From Paguma larvata (lineage: Eukaryota; Chordata; Mammalia; Carnivora; Viverridae): 64,000 nucleotides of DNA. Where the stretch lies: contig CM057844.1 of assembly GCA_030068075.1 (NCBI GenBank), positions 11,392,001-11,456,000 on the forward strand, read 5' to 3'. Shown one piece after another: positions 1 to 9,862 of the stretch (position 1 is the stretch's first letter; every line of letters starts with the position of its first letter). The notes below the pieces were generated by a model that was not told the origin of the DNA, searched no databases, and saw only the letters and a list, made by a program, of their open reading frames with translations. The translations under genes were made by a program, and so were the position numbers.

Positions 1-1290
1 CACTGTTGTATAGTTTTCAGAGTACAGGTCTTTCACCTCATTGGTTAGGTTTACTCCTGGGTATCTTTTTTTTTTTTTTTTTTTTAGTGCAGTTGTAATT
101 GGGATTGTTTTCTTAATTTCTTTCTGTTGCTTCATTATTGGTGCAAAGAAATGCAACAGATTTCTGCACATTGATTTTATACCCTGAGACTTTACCGAAT
201 TCTTTTATTAGTTCTAGCAGTTCTTTGATAGAGTCTTTGGGCTTTCTATATATAGTATTATGCCGTCTGCAAATAGTGAAAGTTTTACTTCTTCCTTACC
301 AATTTGGACACCTTTTATTCTTTCCTCTTGGTTTGATTGCTGTGGCTAGGAGTTCCAGTACAGTGTTGAATCAAAGTGGTGAAGATGGCCATCTTTGTCT
401 CGTTCCTTATCTTATAGGGAAAACTTTCAGTTTTTCACCATTGAGTAAGATGTTAGCTGTGGATTTCTCATATATGGTTTTTATAATGTTGAGGTATATT
501 CCCTCTAATCCTACTTTGTTGAGGGTTTTTGTTTGTTTGTTTTTGTCATGAATGGATGTGGTACTTTGTCAAACACTTTTTCTGAGTCTACTGAAATGAT
601 CATATGGTTCTTATCATTTTCTTATTGATGTAATGTATCACATTGATTGATTTGCAAATATTGAACCACCTTTGCATCCAGGAATAAATGCTACTTGATC
701 ATGGTGAATGGTCCTTTTGATGTATTGTTGGATTTGGCTGGTATTTTGTTGAGACTTTTGTACCTATGTTCATCGGCCATATTGACCTGCAGTTGTATTT
801 TTTAGTGGTGTCCTGATCTGGTTTTGGTATCAGGATAATGTTGGTCTCATGGAATGAATGTGGAAATGTTTCTTCCTTTTCTGTTTTTTGGGATGTTTTG
901 AAAAGAATGGTATTAAGTCTTCTTTCAATGTTTGGTAGAATTCGCCTATGAAGCCATTTGGTCCTGGACTTAAAGTTTGGGAATTTTTTGATTACTGATT
1001 CAATTTCTTTGCTGTTTAATCATCTGTTCCAATTTTCTATTTCTTCCTCATTCAGTGTTAGTAGTTTATATGTTTCTAAGAATGTATTGATTTCTTCTAT
1101 GTTGTCCAATACCAATTTGTTGGTATGTAGTTTTCCTAATATTCTCTTGTAACTTTTTATTTCTATGGTATTGGTTGTTATTTCTCCTCACTCATTTGTG
1201 ATTTTATTTATTTGGACTATTTCTCTTTTTTTCCTGTTAAGTGTCGCTAGAGGTTTATTCATTTTATTCATTTCATCAAAGCACCAGCTC

Positions 1291-1633
1291 TATTTAAATA
1301 ATTTATTGTCAAGTTAGCTCACATACAGTGTGTACAGTGTAGTCGTGGCTTCAGGATTAGACTCCTGTCACATACAACACCCAGTGCTCATCCCAACAAA
1401 TGCCCTCCTCAGTGCCCATCTCCCATTTTCACTGCCCCCCAAACCCTCACCCCCATCAACCCTCAGTTTGTTCTCTGTATTTAAGAGTCTCTTATGGTTT
1501 GCCTCCCTCTGTTTGTAACTTACTTTTCCTTCCTTTCTCCATGGTCTTCTGTTAAGCTTCTTAAATTCCTCACATGAGTGAAAACATGACATCTGCCTTT
1601 TTCTGACTGACTTATTTCACTTAGCATAATACA
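1291..1633 (-). mobile_element. 5'-truncated LINE-1 3' end nested in old L1
   Basis: The reverse complement ends in GACAATAAATTATTTAAA, the same 3' terminus as the L1 tail at 56369-56398. It contains the CACCCAGTGCTCATCCCAAC-type 3' UTR found in other L1 ends of this window. Sequence on either side continues the older ORF2. I could not fix a clean target-site duplication, so both borders are uncertain by a few bases. Confidence 0.8.
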
Positions 1634-2541
1634 TTCCATCAATTTGTTCTATTGTTATTTTAGTTTCCATATAATTTATTTCTGCTCTAATCTTTATTAT
1701 TTCTTTCCTTCTGCTGGTTTTAGGTTTTGTTTGTTCTTGTTTTTCTAGCTCCTTTACTTGTAAGGTTAGGATTGTCAATAAGATTTTTCTTGCTTCTTGA
1801 GATGGGCTGAATTGCTATAAACTCCCCTCCTAGAACTGCTTTTGTTGCATACAAAGGTCTTGGAGTGCTGTGTTTTCATTTTCATTTTTTCCCCATGTAC
1901 TTACTTAAATTTCTTGCTTGACCCGTTTATTATTTAGTAGGATGTTATTTAACCTCCCATATATTTGTGGTCTTTCCAGATTTTTTCTTGTGGTTGACTT
2001 CTAGTTTTATAATGTTGTGGTCAGAAAAGATGCATGATATGACTTCAGTCTTCTTAAATTTGTTGAGGATTGTTTTGTATGCTAATATCTGATCTATTCT
2101 GGAGAATGTTCCACATGCACTGAAGACAGTGTGTATTCTGCTGTATTAGGATGGAATGTTCTGAATATATCTGTTAAACCCATCTGATCTTGTGTGTCAT
2201 TCAAAGCCATTGTTTCCTTGTTTATTTTCTGTTTAGATGATTTGTCCATTGATGTAAGTGGGGTGTGAAAGTCCCCTACTATTATTTTATTATTTTATTA
2301 TTATCGATTAGTTCTTTTATATTTATTACTGTTTTATGTATTTGGGTGCATAAATATTTACAATTGTTTTATCTTCTTATTGGATTACCCCCTTTAGTGT
2401 TATATAGTGTCCGTCTATGTCTCTTGTTATAGTCTTTGAAAGTCTATTTTGTCCCTTATAAATAGCAATATAAACATGTTGCTACTCCAGCTTTCTTTTC
2501 ACATTGATTTTCATAATTGATATTATTCCATCTCATCACTT

Positions 2542-2620
2542 TCTTTTTTTTAATTTTCTTTTATTTTTAAATATAATTTAGTTTCAAATTGGCTTACATA
2601 CAATACCCAGTGCTCATCCT
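2542..2620 (-). mobile_element. Very short LINE-1 3'-end fragment nested in old L1 endonuclease region
   Basis: About 80 bp of L1 3' terminus in antisense: a T-rich tail followed by TTTCAAATTGGCTTACATAC and an ACCCAGTGCTCATCC-like segment. It separates two parts of the old ORF2 endonuclease N-terminus. No clear target-site duplication was identified. Confidence 0.65.
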
Positions 2621-3372
2621 CCTCATTTTCAATCTGCAGGTGTCTTTAGGTCTAAAATGAGTCTCTTATAGGCAGCATATTGATGGGTCTTGTTTTTATC
2701 CATTCTATCATGTTCTGTCTTTTGTCTGGTGCATTTAGCCCATTTACATTCAAAGTAATTATTGATAGATATGTTTTTTTGTCATTTTATTATTTATTTT
2801 GTGGCTTCTAAAGATTTTCTCTGATTCTGTCTTGTCTTTCTCTCTTTCATGACTTGCTAATTTCCTTTAGTGATATCTTCAGATTTATTTCTCTTTATTC
2901 TTGCATATTTATTAGTGGTTTTTGATATATGGTTACCGTTAGGTTTGTAAATATCTTCTGCATATAATAGTCTGTGTTAAGTTAGTTGGTTTTTAAGTTT
3001 GAACCCATTTTTTTGCTCATATTTTAATTATGCATTTTTCTGTTTCTTTGACTGATTTTTTGCAAATATGTTCATTTTTACTGCTTTTGTGTTTCCTACC
3101 TCTATACTATCCCTTTTGGTCTTTGCACTCAAAGAGTCCCCTTTAATATTTCTTTCAGGATTGGGTTAGTGGTTGAACTCCTTTAGTTCTGTTTGTCTGG
3201 GAAACTCTTTATTGCTCCTTTTATTCTGAGTGATAGCATTGATAGAGTATTCTTGGCTGTGGATTTTCACATTCAGCACTTTGAAGATGTCATGCCACTC
3301 CTTTCTGGCTTGGAAAGTTTCTGCTGAAAAATCTCCTGCTACTCTTATGGATTTTTCCTTGTAAGTTATTGT

Positions 3373-3374
3373 TT

Positions 3375-3423
<49 letters not shown>

Positions 3424-3447
3424 TTTCTTTCTTTCTTCTTTCTTTCA
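3373..3447. repeat. (TTTC)n microsatellite, L1 tail
   Basis: A nearly perfect TTTC tract with two TTC interruptions. Its position next to the target-site duplication at 3362-3372 shows that it derives from the A-rich 3' tail of the L1 at 3373-5709. Confidence 0.92.
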
Positions 3448-3855
3448 TTTCTGAAATTTTTAATTTTTTAAATTTGTCCAAATTTTTATTTAAATTCCAG
3501 CAAGCTAATATACAGTATAATATTAGTTTCAGGTAAAGAATTTAGTGTTTCATCACTTACATACAACACATAATGCTCATCAGAACAAGTTCCCTCCTTA
3601 ATACCTATCACCTATTTAACTGATCCCACCAACTGAATTCCCCTCCAGTAACTATTAGTTTATTCTCTATAGTTAAGAGTTCATTTCTTGGTTTCCCTCT
3701 CTCTTTTTTATTCCTCCATGTTCATTTGTTTTGTTTCTTAAATTCCACATATGTTCAAAATTATATGGTATTTGTATTTCTCTGCTTATTTCTCTCAGCA
3801 TAATACTCTCTAGCTCCATCCACATCGTTGCAAATGGCAAGAATACATTCCTTTT

Positions 3856-4069
3856 GGGGCGCCTGGATGGCTCAGTCAGTTGAGCGTCCGACTTCAGCTC
3901 AGGTCATGATCTCACGGTCTGTGAGTTTGAGCCCAGCGCCAGGCTCTGTGCTGACAGCTTGGAGCCTGGAGCCTGCTTCAGATTCTGTGTCGCCCTCTCT
4001 CTCTGCTCCTCCCCTGCTCATGCTCTATCTCTCTCTGTCTCAAAAATAAATAAAAACATTAAAAAAAAG
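3856..4069 (+). mobile_element. tRNA-Lys SINE (felid SINEC type)
   Basis: The head GGCGCCTGGATGGCTCAGTC is followed by the CT-rich body and a CAAAAATAAATAAAAACATTA tail. The target-site duplication AGAATACATTCCTTTT is at 3840-3855 and 4070-4085 (16 bp). It is inserted in the 3' UTR/ORF2 border of the L1 at 3373-5709. Confidence 0.96.
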
Positions 4070-5612
4070 AGAATACATTCCTTTTTATGGGTGAGCTATA
4101 TTCCATTGTATATATTTATATATACCACATCTTGCTTGATCCATTCATTAGTTGATGAACATTTGAACTCATTCCATAATTTGGCTATTGTTGATTATTT
4201 TGCTGTAAACATTGTAGTGCATGTATCCCTTTGAGCCAGTATTTTTGTGTCATTTGGGCAAATACCTAGTAGTGCAATCGCTGGGTCATAGGGTAGTTTT
4301 ATTTTTAACTTTTTGAGGAACCTCCATACTGTTCTGCAGAGTGGCTGCACCAGCTTGCATTCCTACCAACAGTATAAGAGGGCTCCCCTTTCTCTACATC
4401 CTCACTGGCACCTATTATTTCCTGTGTTGTTAATTTCAGCCTTTCTGATTGGTGTGAGGTGATATCTCATTGTAATTTTGATTTGTATTTCCCTGATGAT
4501 AAGTGCTATTGAGCATCTTTTCATGTCTGTTGCACATTTGGATGGCTACTTTGGAAAAATGTCTATTCATGTCTTCTGCTTAGTTTCAAACTGCATTGTT
4601 GATTTTTGGGTGTTGAGTTTTGTAAGTTATTTCTATATTTTGAATACTAACCCTTTACCAGATAGGCCACTTACAAATATCTTCTCCCATTCCATAGGTT
4701 GCCGTTTAGTTGTGAATATTTTCTTCATTGTGCAGAAGCTTTTCATTTTGATGTAGTCCCAATAGTATTTCCCTTGCTTCAGGAGACATATCAAGTAAAA
4801 AATTGCTGCAGCCGATATCAAGGAGGTTACTGCCTGTGTTCTCCTCTAGGATTTTTATGATTTCAGGTCTCACATTTATGTGTTTAATCTATTTTGAATT
4901 TATTTTCGTGTATGGTGTAAGAACATGGTCCAGTTTAATTCTTTTATGTGTTGCTGTCCAGTTTTCCCCACATAATTTGTTGAAGAGACATTTTTCATTG
5001 GATATTCTTTCCTACTTTGTCAAAGATTAATTGGCCATATAGTTGTGGTTCCATTTCTGGGTTTTCTATCATGTTCCATTGATCTTTGTGCCAGTATGAT
5101 ACTGTCTTGATCACTACAGCTTTGTAACGTAACTTGATGTCTAGAATCGCTCCAACTTTGCATTTGTTTTTCAAGATTGCTTTAGCTATTCAGGGTCTTT
5201 GTGGTTCCACACAGATTTTATGATTGTTCTAGTTCTGTGAAAAATAGTGTTGGTATAGGGCTTGCATAGAATGTGTAGATTGCTTTGGGTAATACAGATA
5301 TTATTTGTTGTTACAATCCAGGAGCATGGATTATTTTTCCATTTCTTTGTGTCATCTTCAATTTCCTTCATCAGTGTTTTATAGTTTTCAGAGTACAGAA
5401 TTTTTACCTCTTTGGTTAGGTTTATTCCTAGGTATCTTATGAGATGGGTGCATTTGTAAATGGGATTGATTCCTTGATTTCTCTTTCTGCTGTTTCATTA
5501 TTAGTGTATAGAAATGCAGCAGAGTTCTGTACATTGATTTGGTGTCCTGCAACTTAACTGAATTCATGGATCTGTTCTAGCAGTTTTTTGGTGGGATCTT
5601 TTGGGCTATATA

Positions 5613-5619
5613 TATGTGT

Positions 5620-5663
<44 letters not shown>

Positions 5664-5695
5664 ATATGTATGTATATATACATATATATATATCA
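5613..5695. repeat. (TG)n(TA)n microsatellite inside L1 ORF2
   Basis: A TG tract followed by TATGTA/TA repeats. It occupies the ORF2 position that reads ATACTATATATAG-like in sibling copies, just after the FADD codons in the sense of the element. Confidence 0.9.
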
Positions 5696-6123
5696 TGTCA
5701 TTTGCAATTTAAGTTATTGTCTTATTTTAGTGATTGAAAGCTTTTCTTCGTCACTATATTTTGCCTTTAATTATAATATTTCTTGGTCTGAATCTGCTTT
5801 TGTTAATTTTGGTGGGAGTTCTCTGTGCTCTCTGCATCTGAATACCTGTTTCCTTCCCTGGATTAGAAAAGTTTTTAGCTATTATTTCTTAAAATAAATT
5901 TTTCTTCCCCCTTTTCTCTTTCTTCTTCTGGGACTCCTCTAATAGGGATGTTATTAACGTTTGATGGAGTCAATGAGTTCCTTAAGTCTGTTCTTACTTT
6001 GCATAATTCTTTCTTCTTTCTTTTTTTTTCAGCCTGAGTGCTTTCCATTACTCTGTCTTCTAAGTCACTAATTCATTACCCTGCTTCTTCCATCCTGTTA
6101 TTCATTCCATCAAGTGTATTTCT

Positions 6124-6206
6124 TTTTCCTTTCTTTTCTTTTCTTTTCTTTCTTTTCTTTTCTTTTCTTTTCTTTTCTTTTCTTTTCTTTCTTTTCTTTT
6201 CTTTCT

Positions 6207-6254
<48 letters not shown>

Positions 6255-6480
6255 TTTTCTTTTGAGTTTTTTAATGTTTATTTTGAGAGAGAGAGAGAGA
6301 CAGAGACAGAGTATGAGTGGGGGAGGGGCAGAGAGAGAGACACACACACAGAATCTGAACCAGGCTCCAGGCTGTGAACTGTCAACACAGAGCCCCATGT
6401 GGGGGCTAGACCTCACAAACTGCAAGATCATGACCTGAGCCAAAGTTGAACCCTGAACCTACTGAGCCACCTGAGCACCC
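6124..6480 (-). mobile_element. tRNA-Lys SINE with expanded pyrimidine tail
   Basis: Antisense SINE with its tail at the left, expanded into (TTTTC)n/(TTTC)n at 6124-6256, and its head at 6480. The 17-bp target-site duplication CCATCAAGTGTATTTCT is at 6107-6123 and 6481-6497. It lies in the coiled-coil part of the old L1 ORF1. Confidence 0.95.
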
Positions 6481-6688
6481 CCATCAAGTGTATTTCTCAC
6501 TTTGTTTATTATACCCTTTTTCTTTAGTAAAGAGAAATTATGTCTGTGTTAAGGGTCTCATTCATGTCTTCCACTCTTGTCAAGTCCAGTGAGTATCCTT
6601 ATGATTATTACTTTAAATTCTCTATCAGACATGTTATTTTATATCTGTTTTATATCTGCTTAGATCTCTGGCTGTGGCCTTGTTCTGT

Positions 6689-6746
6689 TTTTTTTTTTTT
6701 TTTTTTTTTTGGGATAATATTTATTTATTTATTTATTTATTTATTT
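6689..6746. repeat. Poly(T) plus (TTTA)n tract
   Basis: A T tract of about 22 bp, GGGATAATA and a TTTA/ATTT repeat. It could be the tail of a decayed retroposon within the old L1 5' region, but no SINE body remains. Confidence 0.8.
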
Positions 6747-7831
6747 GGTCTTCTCATTTTGTCTAAGTCTCTGTGCCTGTTTTTCTGTATTGGGAAAGTT
6801 AAGTATGTCACCTATTCTTAACATTAATGACCTTATGAAGAAGAGATCTTGAAGTGCCCTGCCATGTGGTGTCTCTTGTTCTCCAGAACCTGGTGCTTTC
6901 AGGAGTGTCTCCAGTGTGTGCTGTGCATGCTCTCATTTTGTCTTGGCCACTTGATCTTTTAGGCCAGTGGTCTGCAGAGACTGTCTTTGCCTGTTGCAGG
7001 CAGTGTATCATCTCTGGTCTGAATGTACCATGTTTTTACCAAGTGTGTTCTGGTTTGCTTGTGAAATGAGACCTGTCACCACTGTCAGCAGAACAAAGCC
7101 GCTGCAAAATTCCCCTGTTGGGAAATTTGGTATTGGCAGGGGTTTGGACTAGTTTTCTGGGGTAGGGGGTCCACTCTGCTGGGACTGAGGCAAGCATGAC
7201 TAAGTGGGGCAGTTCCGCCGGTGCCTGGGTGTGTGAGTTTGGTGTAAGCAAGTTAGGTAGCAAGGGTTGGTGCTGCATTGCTTCCTACAGGTGGCCCTGT
7301 ACTTATGCCGAGGGACACAGGAGGGAAATGGCACCTGCCAGTTCCTTTGTTTCTGGGTCTCTCTGTGAAAGTTGTCTCTCTTGGACACTGTCTGAGATGA
7401 GCACATAGCCTCTCCACTGTATGTCCCAGGTACTTCTCAGATCGCTGTTTTCACACCGTGCCTCTCATGTTGTATGCCTACCTTCTCTCGAAGTCTATTC
7501 CATACAAGACTGCTGACCTTTAAAATTCCAGGCTTTTAGCCCTGCTGGTTGCCAGATGTTACTAAATTCATTCCCTGTTGCTTTCCAAGGCAATTACTAT
7601 GGAAATTTGTTTTCCCATTGTGCTCCACTGTGTTTTAGTCTGTCTCTCACCTTTGTCCATAAATGGACAATGTCCTATCCACTGCTGTGGCCATGAACAC
7701 CTTTCTGTCTTAAATCACTTCTGTGCACTTCCTACCTTCTTTGATGTGGTCTCTCCTCTACCTTTAGTTGTGGAATTTATTCTGCCGGTCTTCAGGTTAG
7801 TTTCTGGTGTATTTATGATGATTTTATTGTT

Positions 7832-8060
7832 GTTGTTTTTTTATAAATTTTTTTTAATGTTTATTTATTTTGAGACAGAGAGAGACAGAGCATGAATGGG
7901 GGAGGGGCAGAGAGAGAGGGAGACACAGAATCTGAAGCAGGCTCCAGGCTCTGAGCTGTCAGCACAGAGCCCGACGTGGAGCTCGAACTCACGGTTTGCG
8001 AGATCATGACCTGAGCCGAAGTCGGACGCTCAACCGACTGAGCCATCCAGGCGCCCCTGG
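7832..8060 (-). mobile_element. tRNA-Lys SINE (felid SINEC type), antisense
   Basis: A complete antisense copy with a head ending GAGCCATCCAGGCGCCCC. The flanking duplication TTTTATTGTT is at 7822-7831 and 8061-8070. CpGs are well retained in the head, suggesting a fairly young copy. It is inserted in the old L1 5' UTR. Confidence 0.95.
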
Positions 8061-8189
8061 TTTTATTGTTATCTAGTTTATTTGTAGGACAAGAAAACCC
8101 TAGGGTTCTCCTACTTTGCACCTTCCTAGACATTGAGTTTTAAAAATAGGTTTAATCATTTTGGAAAGATATTTATTATCATGTAAAAT

Positions 8190-8680
8190 AGAACATATAC
8201 AACTCCACAACCCAGAAATCTAGTACCAGATTTGTACGTGTATACTAGATGACATTTACAGCATTGTTTTTCCTAACAGCAAAAACATGGAAATTTTAAT
8301 GTCCATCAACAGGAGATTACTGCATGACAGTAAACATGAGTGCATTACAGCTACACACTGAAGTATGGATGAGCCTTAAAATCATAATACTAAGTTAGAA
8401 AATGTAGTTTGCAGATGACTGCAGTGAGTATGCCACCATTAATAGGACTTTGCAAAACCAAACACTATTTAATTATAAATTCACATACAGTAAAACTATA
8501 CAAGAGACCAACAAATTATTGACAAGTGATTCAAGATAGTAATTTCCCTTGGGAGGGAGAACCTAGGGAGTCTCAACAGTATTCAGAATGTTAGATTTTT
8601 CTAGTTGTGGGTTAATGGATATCATTCTCTTAATATGCCTTGTAAACCATGTTATATTGTTCCTTTTATAATTAAAGTCT
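8190..8680 (+). mobile_element. Ancient LINE-1 3' end (L1M-like)
   Basis: Degenerate plus-strand sequence follows the order of an L1 ORF2 C-terminus and early 3' UTR: ACAACCCAGAAATCTAGTAC, then ATGTCCATCAACAGGAG, then GGATGAGCCTTAAAA, then a GGGAGGGAG segment. Divergence is high and the family assignment rests on the order of these motifs. Confidence 0.55.
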
Positions 8681-9329
8681 TAAATATGACAAAGTAGAAA
8701 AGGCAGAGGAGTTCAAAAGAAGCAGATGAAGAGATGTCATATCTGGTAGACTGAGGAAAGTGTCATGAATGAGTCATTTTTAGGAGGGAAAATCTCGTTT
8801 AGTGAATAGCAAGTAGTCTGATTTAAAAGTGTACGGAATATATTAAAGAAAGTGTTGTAATTACAAGTGAAAAACAAAACAAAGCAAAAATTGGACTTAC
8901 TGTAGTGGAGACCACATAAGGCTTTTTATAATAAAGTGTTATACTAGCATGTTGGATAGATTGGAGGAAGGAGGCCCTGGAAGTGAAGGCCACTGCAATA
9001 ATAGAAGCAGAATTTGATTGGATAGAGAGGAGAATAAGGTATCAGAGACTCTCTAGGAGAGAATCTCTGGGGTTTAATGGCTGATTGACTATGATAGTTT
9101 CAGTAAAAGAGGAATCATAACTAGAGTGACTTGAAATTACATTCTAGTAAGAAGAGATTATGAGAATGTCATCTATGGAGCATTGGACATATGGAGAAAA
9201 TATAAAAAAATAAAAAAATAAGCAAGACCGTCAGTTGGATTTATGGGCCTGAGCTTGAAAGGGAAGTTGAGACTTTAGAATTGACTGGCAAGTTGAAACT
9301 TCATGGTATTTTCCATGGAATGTATGATC
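8681..9329. other. No recognised element
   Basis: AT-rich sequence without a convincing ORF, splice-flanked segment or recognisable repeat. A small A-rich patch lies near 9205-9225. Confidence 0.5.
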
Positions 9330-9567
9330 CAGCTGAGGAGGCCAGGTTCACTTGCATGTCATCTCTTCAGAGAGGTCTTTCCTAACCACTCTACATAAAA
9401 TTCTTACTCTTCTTCTTACCCTCCTACTTAGGTTTATGTTTCTTCTTAGCACTTCTCTATTCTATACTTTTTTGTTTCTTATTGTGTATCTCCCTTTAGC
9501 AGGGATCAGCTCTGTGAAGACAGTGACTTTGAGTTATTTTCTTCCCATTGTTCTATCCCCAGCTTCT

Positions 9568-9771
9568 TCTTTTTTTTTTTTTTTGAATGTTTATTTATGT
9601 TTGGGGGTGGGGAGTGGAGAGAGAGAGGGAGACACAGAATCTGAAGCAGGCTCCAGGCCCCGAGATGTCAGCACAGGGCCTGACACAGGGCTTGAACTTG
9701 TGCACCACGAGATTATGAGCTGAGCTAAAGTTGGATGCTTAACCAACTGAGCCAACCAGGTGCCCCTGATT
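9568..9771 (-). mobile_element. tRNA-Lys SINE in L2
   Basis: Antisense copy, moderately diverged. The 14-bp target-site duplication TATCCCCAGCTTCT is at 9554-9567 and 9772-9785. It interrupts the L2 3' end. Confidence 0.95.
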
Positions 9772-9811
9772 TATCCCCAGCTTCTAATAGAATATTTGTG
9801 GAATGAACGAA

Positions 9812-9862
9812 TGTAAGACTGAATGAATGAATGAATGAATGAGTGAATGAATGAATGAATGT
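9812..9862. repeat. (GAAT)n tract, L2 tail
   Basis: A tandem GAAT repeat with one GAGT unit continues the natural (TGAATGAA) end of L2. Confidence 0.88.

Larger units (their letters stand above)
1..2790 (-). pseudogene. LINE-1 ORF2 remnant (endonuclease to reverse transcriptase), inactive
   Basis: In a working element ORF2 encodes the endonuclease and reverse transcriptase that nick the target and copy L1 RNA. The minus strand here shows the endonuclease N-terminus near 2740, the GDFNTPL-like segment near 2260, SDHN near 2014-2025 and an RT region ending with the FADG site at 260-276. The GPDGF-type RT segment falls near 950-970. Two L1 3'-end fragments (1291-1633, 2542-2620) interrupt it. 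Many stops and frameshifts are present and the second catalytic Asp of the RT is replaced by Gly, so it is not functional. The C-terminal part lies outside the window to the left. Confidence 0.85.
3373..5709 (-). mobile_element. 5'-truncated LINE-1 inserted into older L1 ORF1
   Basis: The insertion is flanked by an 11-bp target-site duplication TAAGTTATTGT at 3362-3372 and 5710-5720. Its 3' tail has become a (TTTC)n tract (3373-3447), followed by L1 3' UTR (3476-3830) and ORF2 C-terminal sequence up to the RT FADD region, where it is truncated. The FADD site near 5695-5707 reads A-N-D-M, so the first Asp is changed. A TG/TA microsatellite (5613-5695) has grown just downstream of that site in the element's own sense. 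A SINE interrupts it at 3856-4069. Confidence 0.88.
3129..6640 (-). pseudogene. LINE-1 ORF1 remnant, split by a 2.3-kb L1 and a SINE
   Basis: ORF1 encodes the coiled-coil RNA-binding protein of the L1 particle. On the minus strand the coiled-coil part lies at about 6640-6498 and 6106-5960. The RRM-like start (IRGVPE-like) is near 5930. The C-terminal domain (DFSAETFQARKEWHD) is at about 3345-3300, with a stop at 3129-3131. The L1 at 3373-5709 sits inside it, and joining the flanks restores a continuous C-terminal domain reading TITYK at the junction. Several stops and frameshifts make it inactive. Confidence 0.82.
1..8130 (-). mobile_element. Old LINE-1 (host element of nest 1), minus strand, interrupted
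   Basis: A LINE-1 lies in antisense. On the minus strand it reads 5' UTR (about 8130-6640), ORF1 (about 6640-3129) and ORF2 (about 2780 to beyond position 1). The ORF2 start gives TLNVNGLNAPDK-like sequence near 2740. The endonuclease Ser-Asp-His site is at 2014-2025. The reverse-transcriptase FADD-type site at 260-276 reads F-A-D-G, so the second catalytic Asp is lost. Frameshifts and stops occur throughout. Later insertions occupy 1291-1633, 2542-2620, 3373-5709, 6124-6480 and 7832-8060. The flanking pieces join in register across the 3373-5709 and 6124-6480 insertions. The element is cut by the left window edge. The subfamily name is not assigned. Confidence 0.88.
9330..9862 (+). mobile_element. 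L2 LINE 3' end, interrupted by a SINE
   Basis: Typical L2 3' order: an AGAGAGGTCTTTCCTAACCA-like segment, then GTGAAGACAGTGACTTTGAG, TATCCCCAGCTTCTAATAGA, a TTTGTGGAATGAA segment and a (GAAT)n tail (9812-9862). The SINE at 9568-9771 splits it within TATCCCCAGCTTCT. Confidence 0.8.

Noticed and set aside
138..551. 137-codon plus-strand ORF
   Set aside because: It is the antisense shadow of LINE-1 ORF2; the minus strand encodes the RT region.
6038..6443. Ser/Phe- and Lys/Arg/Glu-rich ORFs on both strands
   Set aside because: They are translations of the (TTTTC)n/(TTTC)n SINE tail and SINE body.
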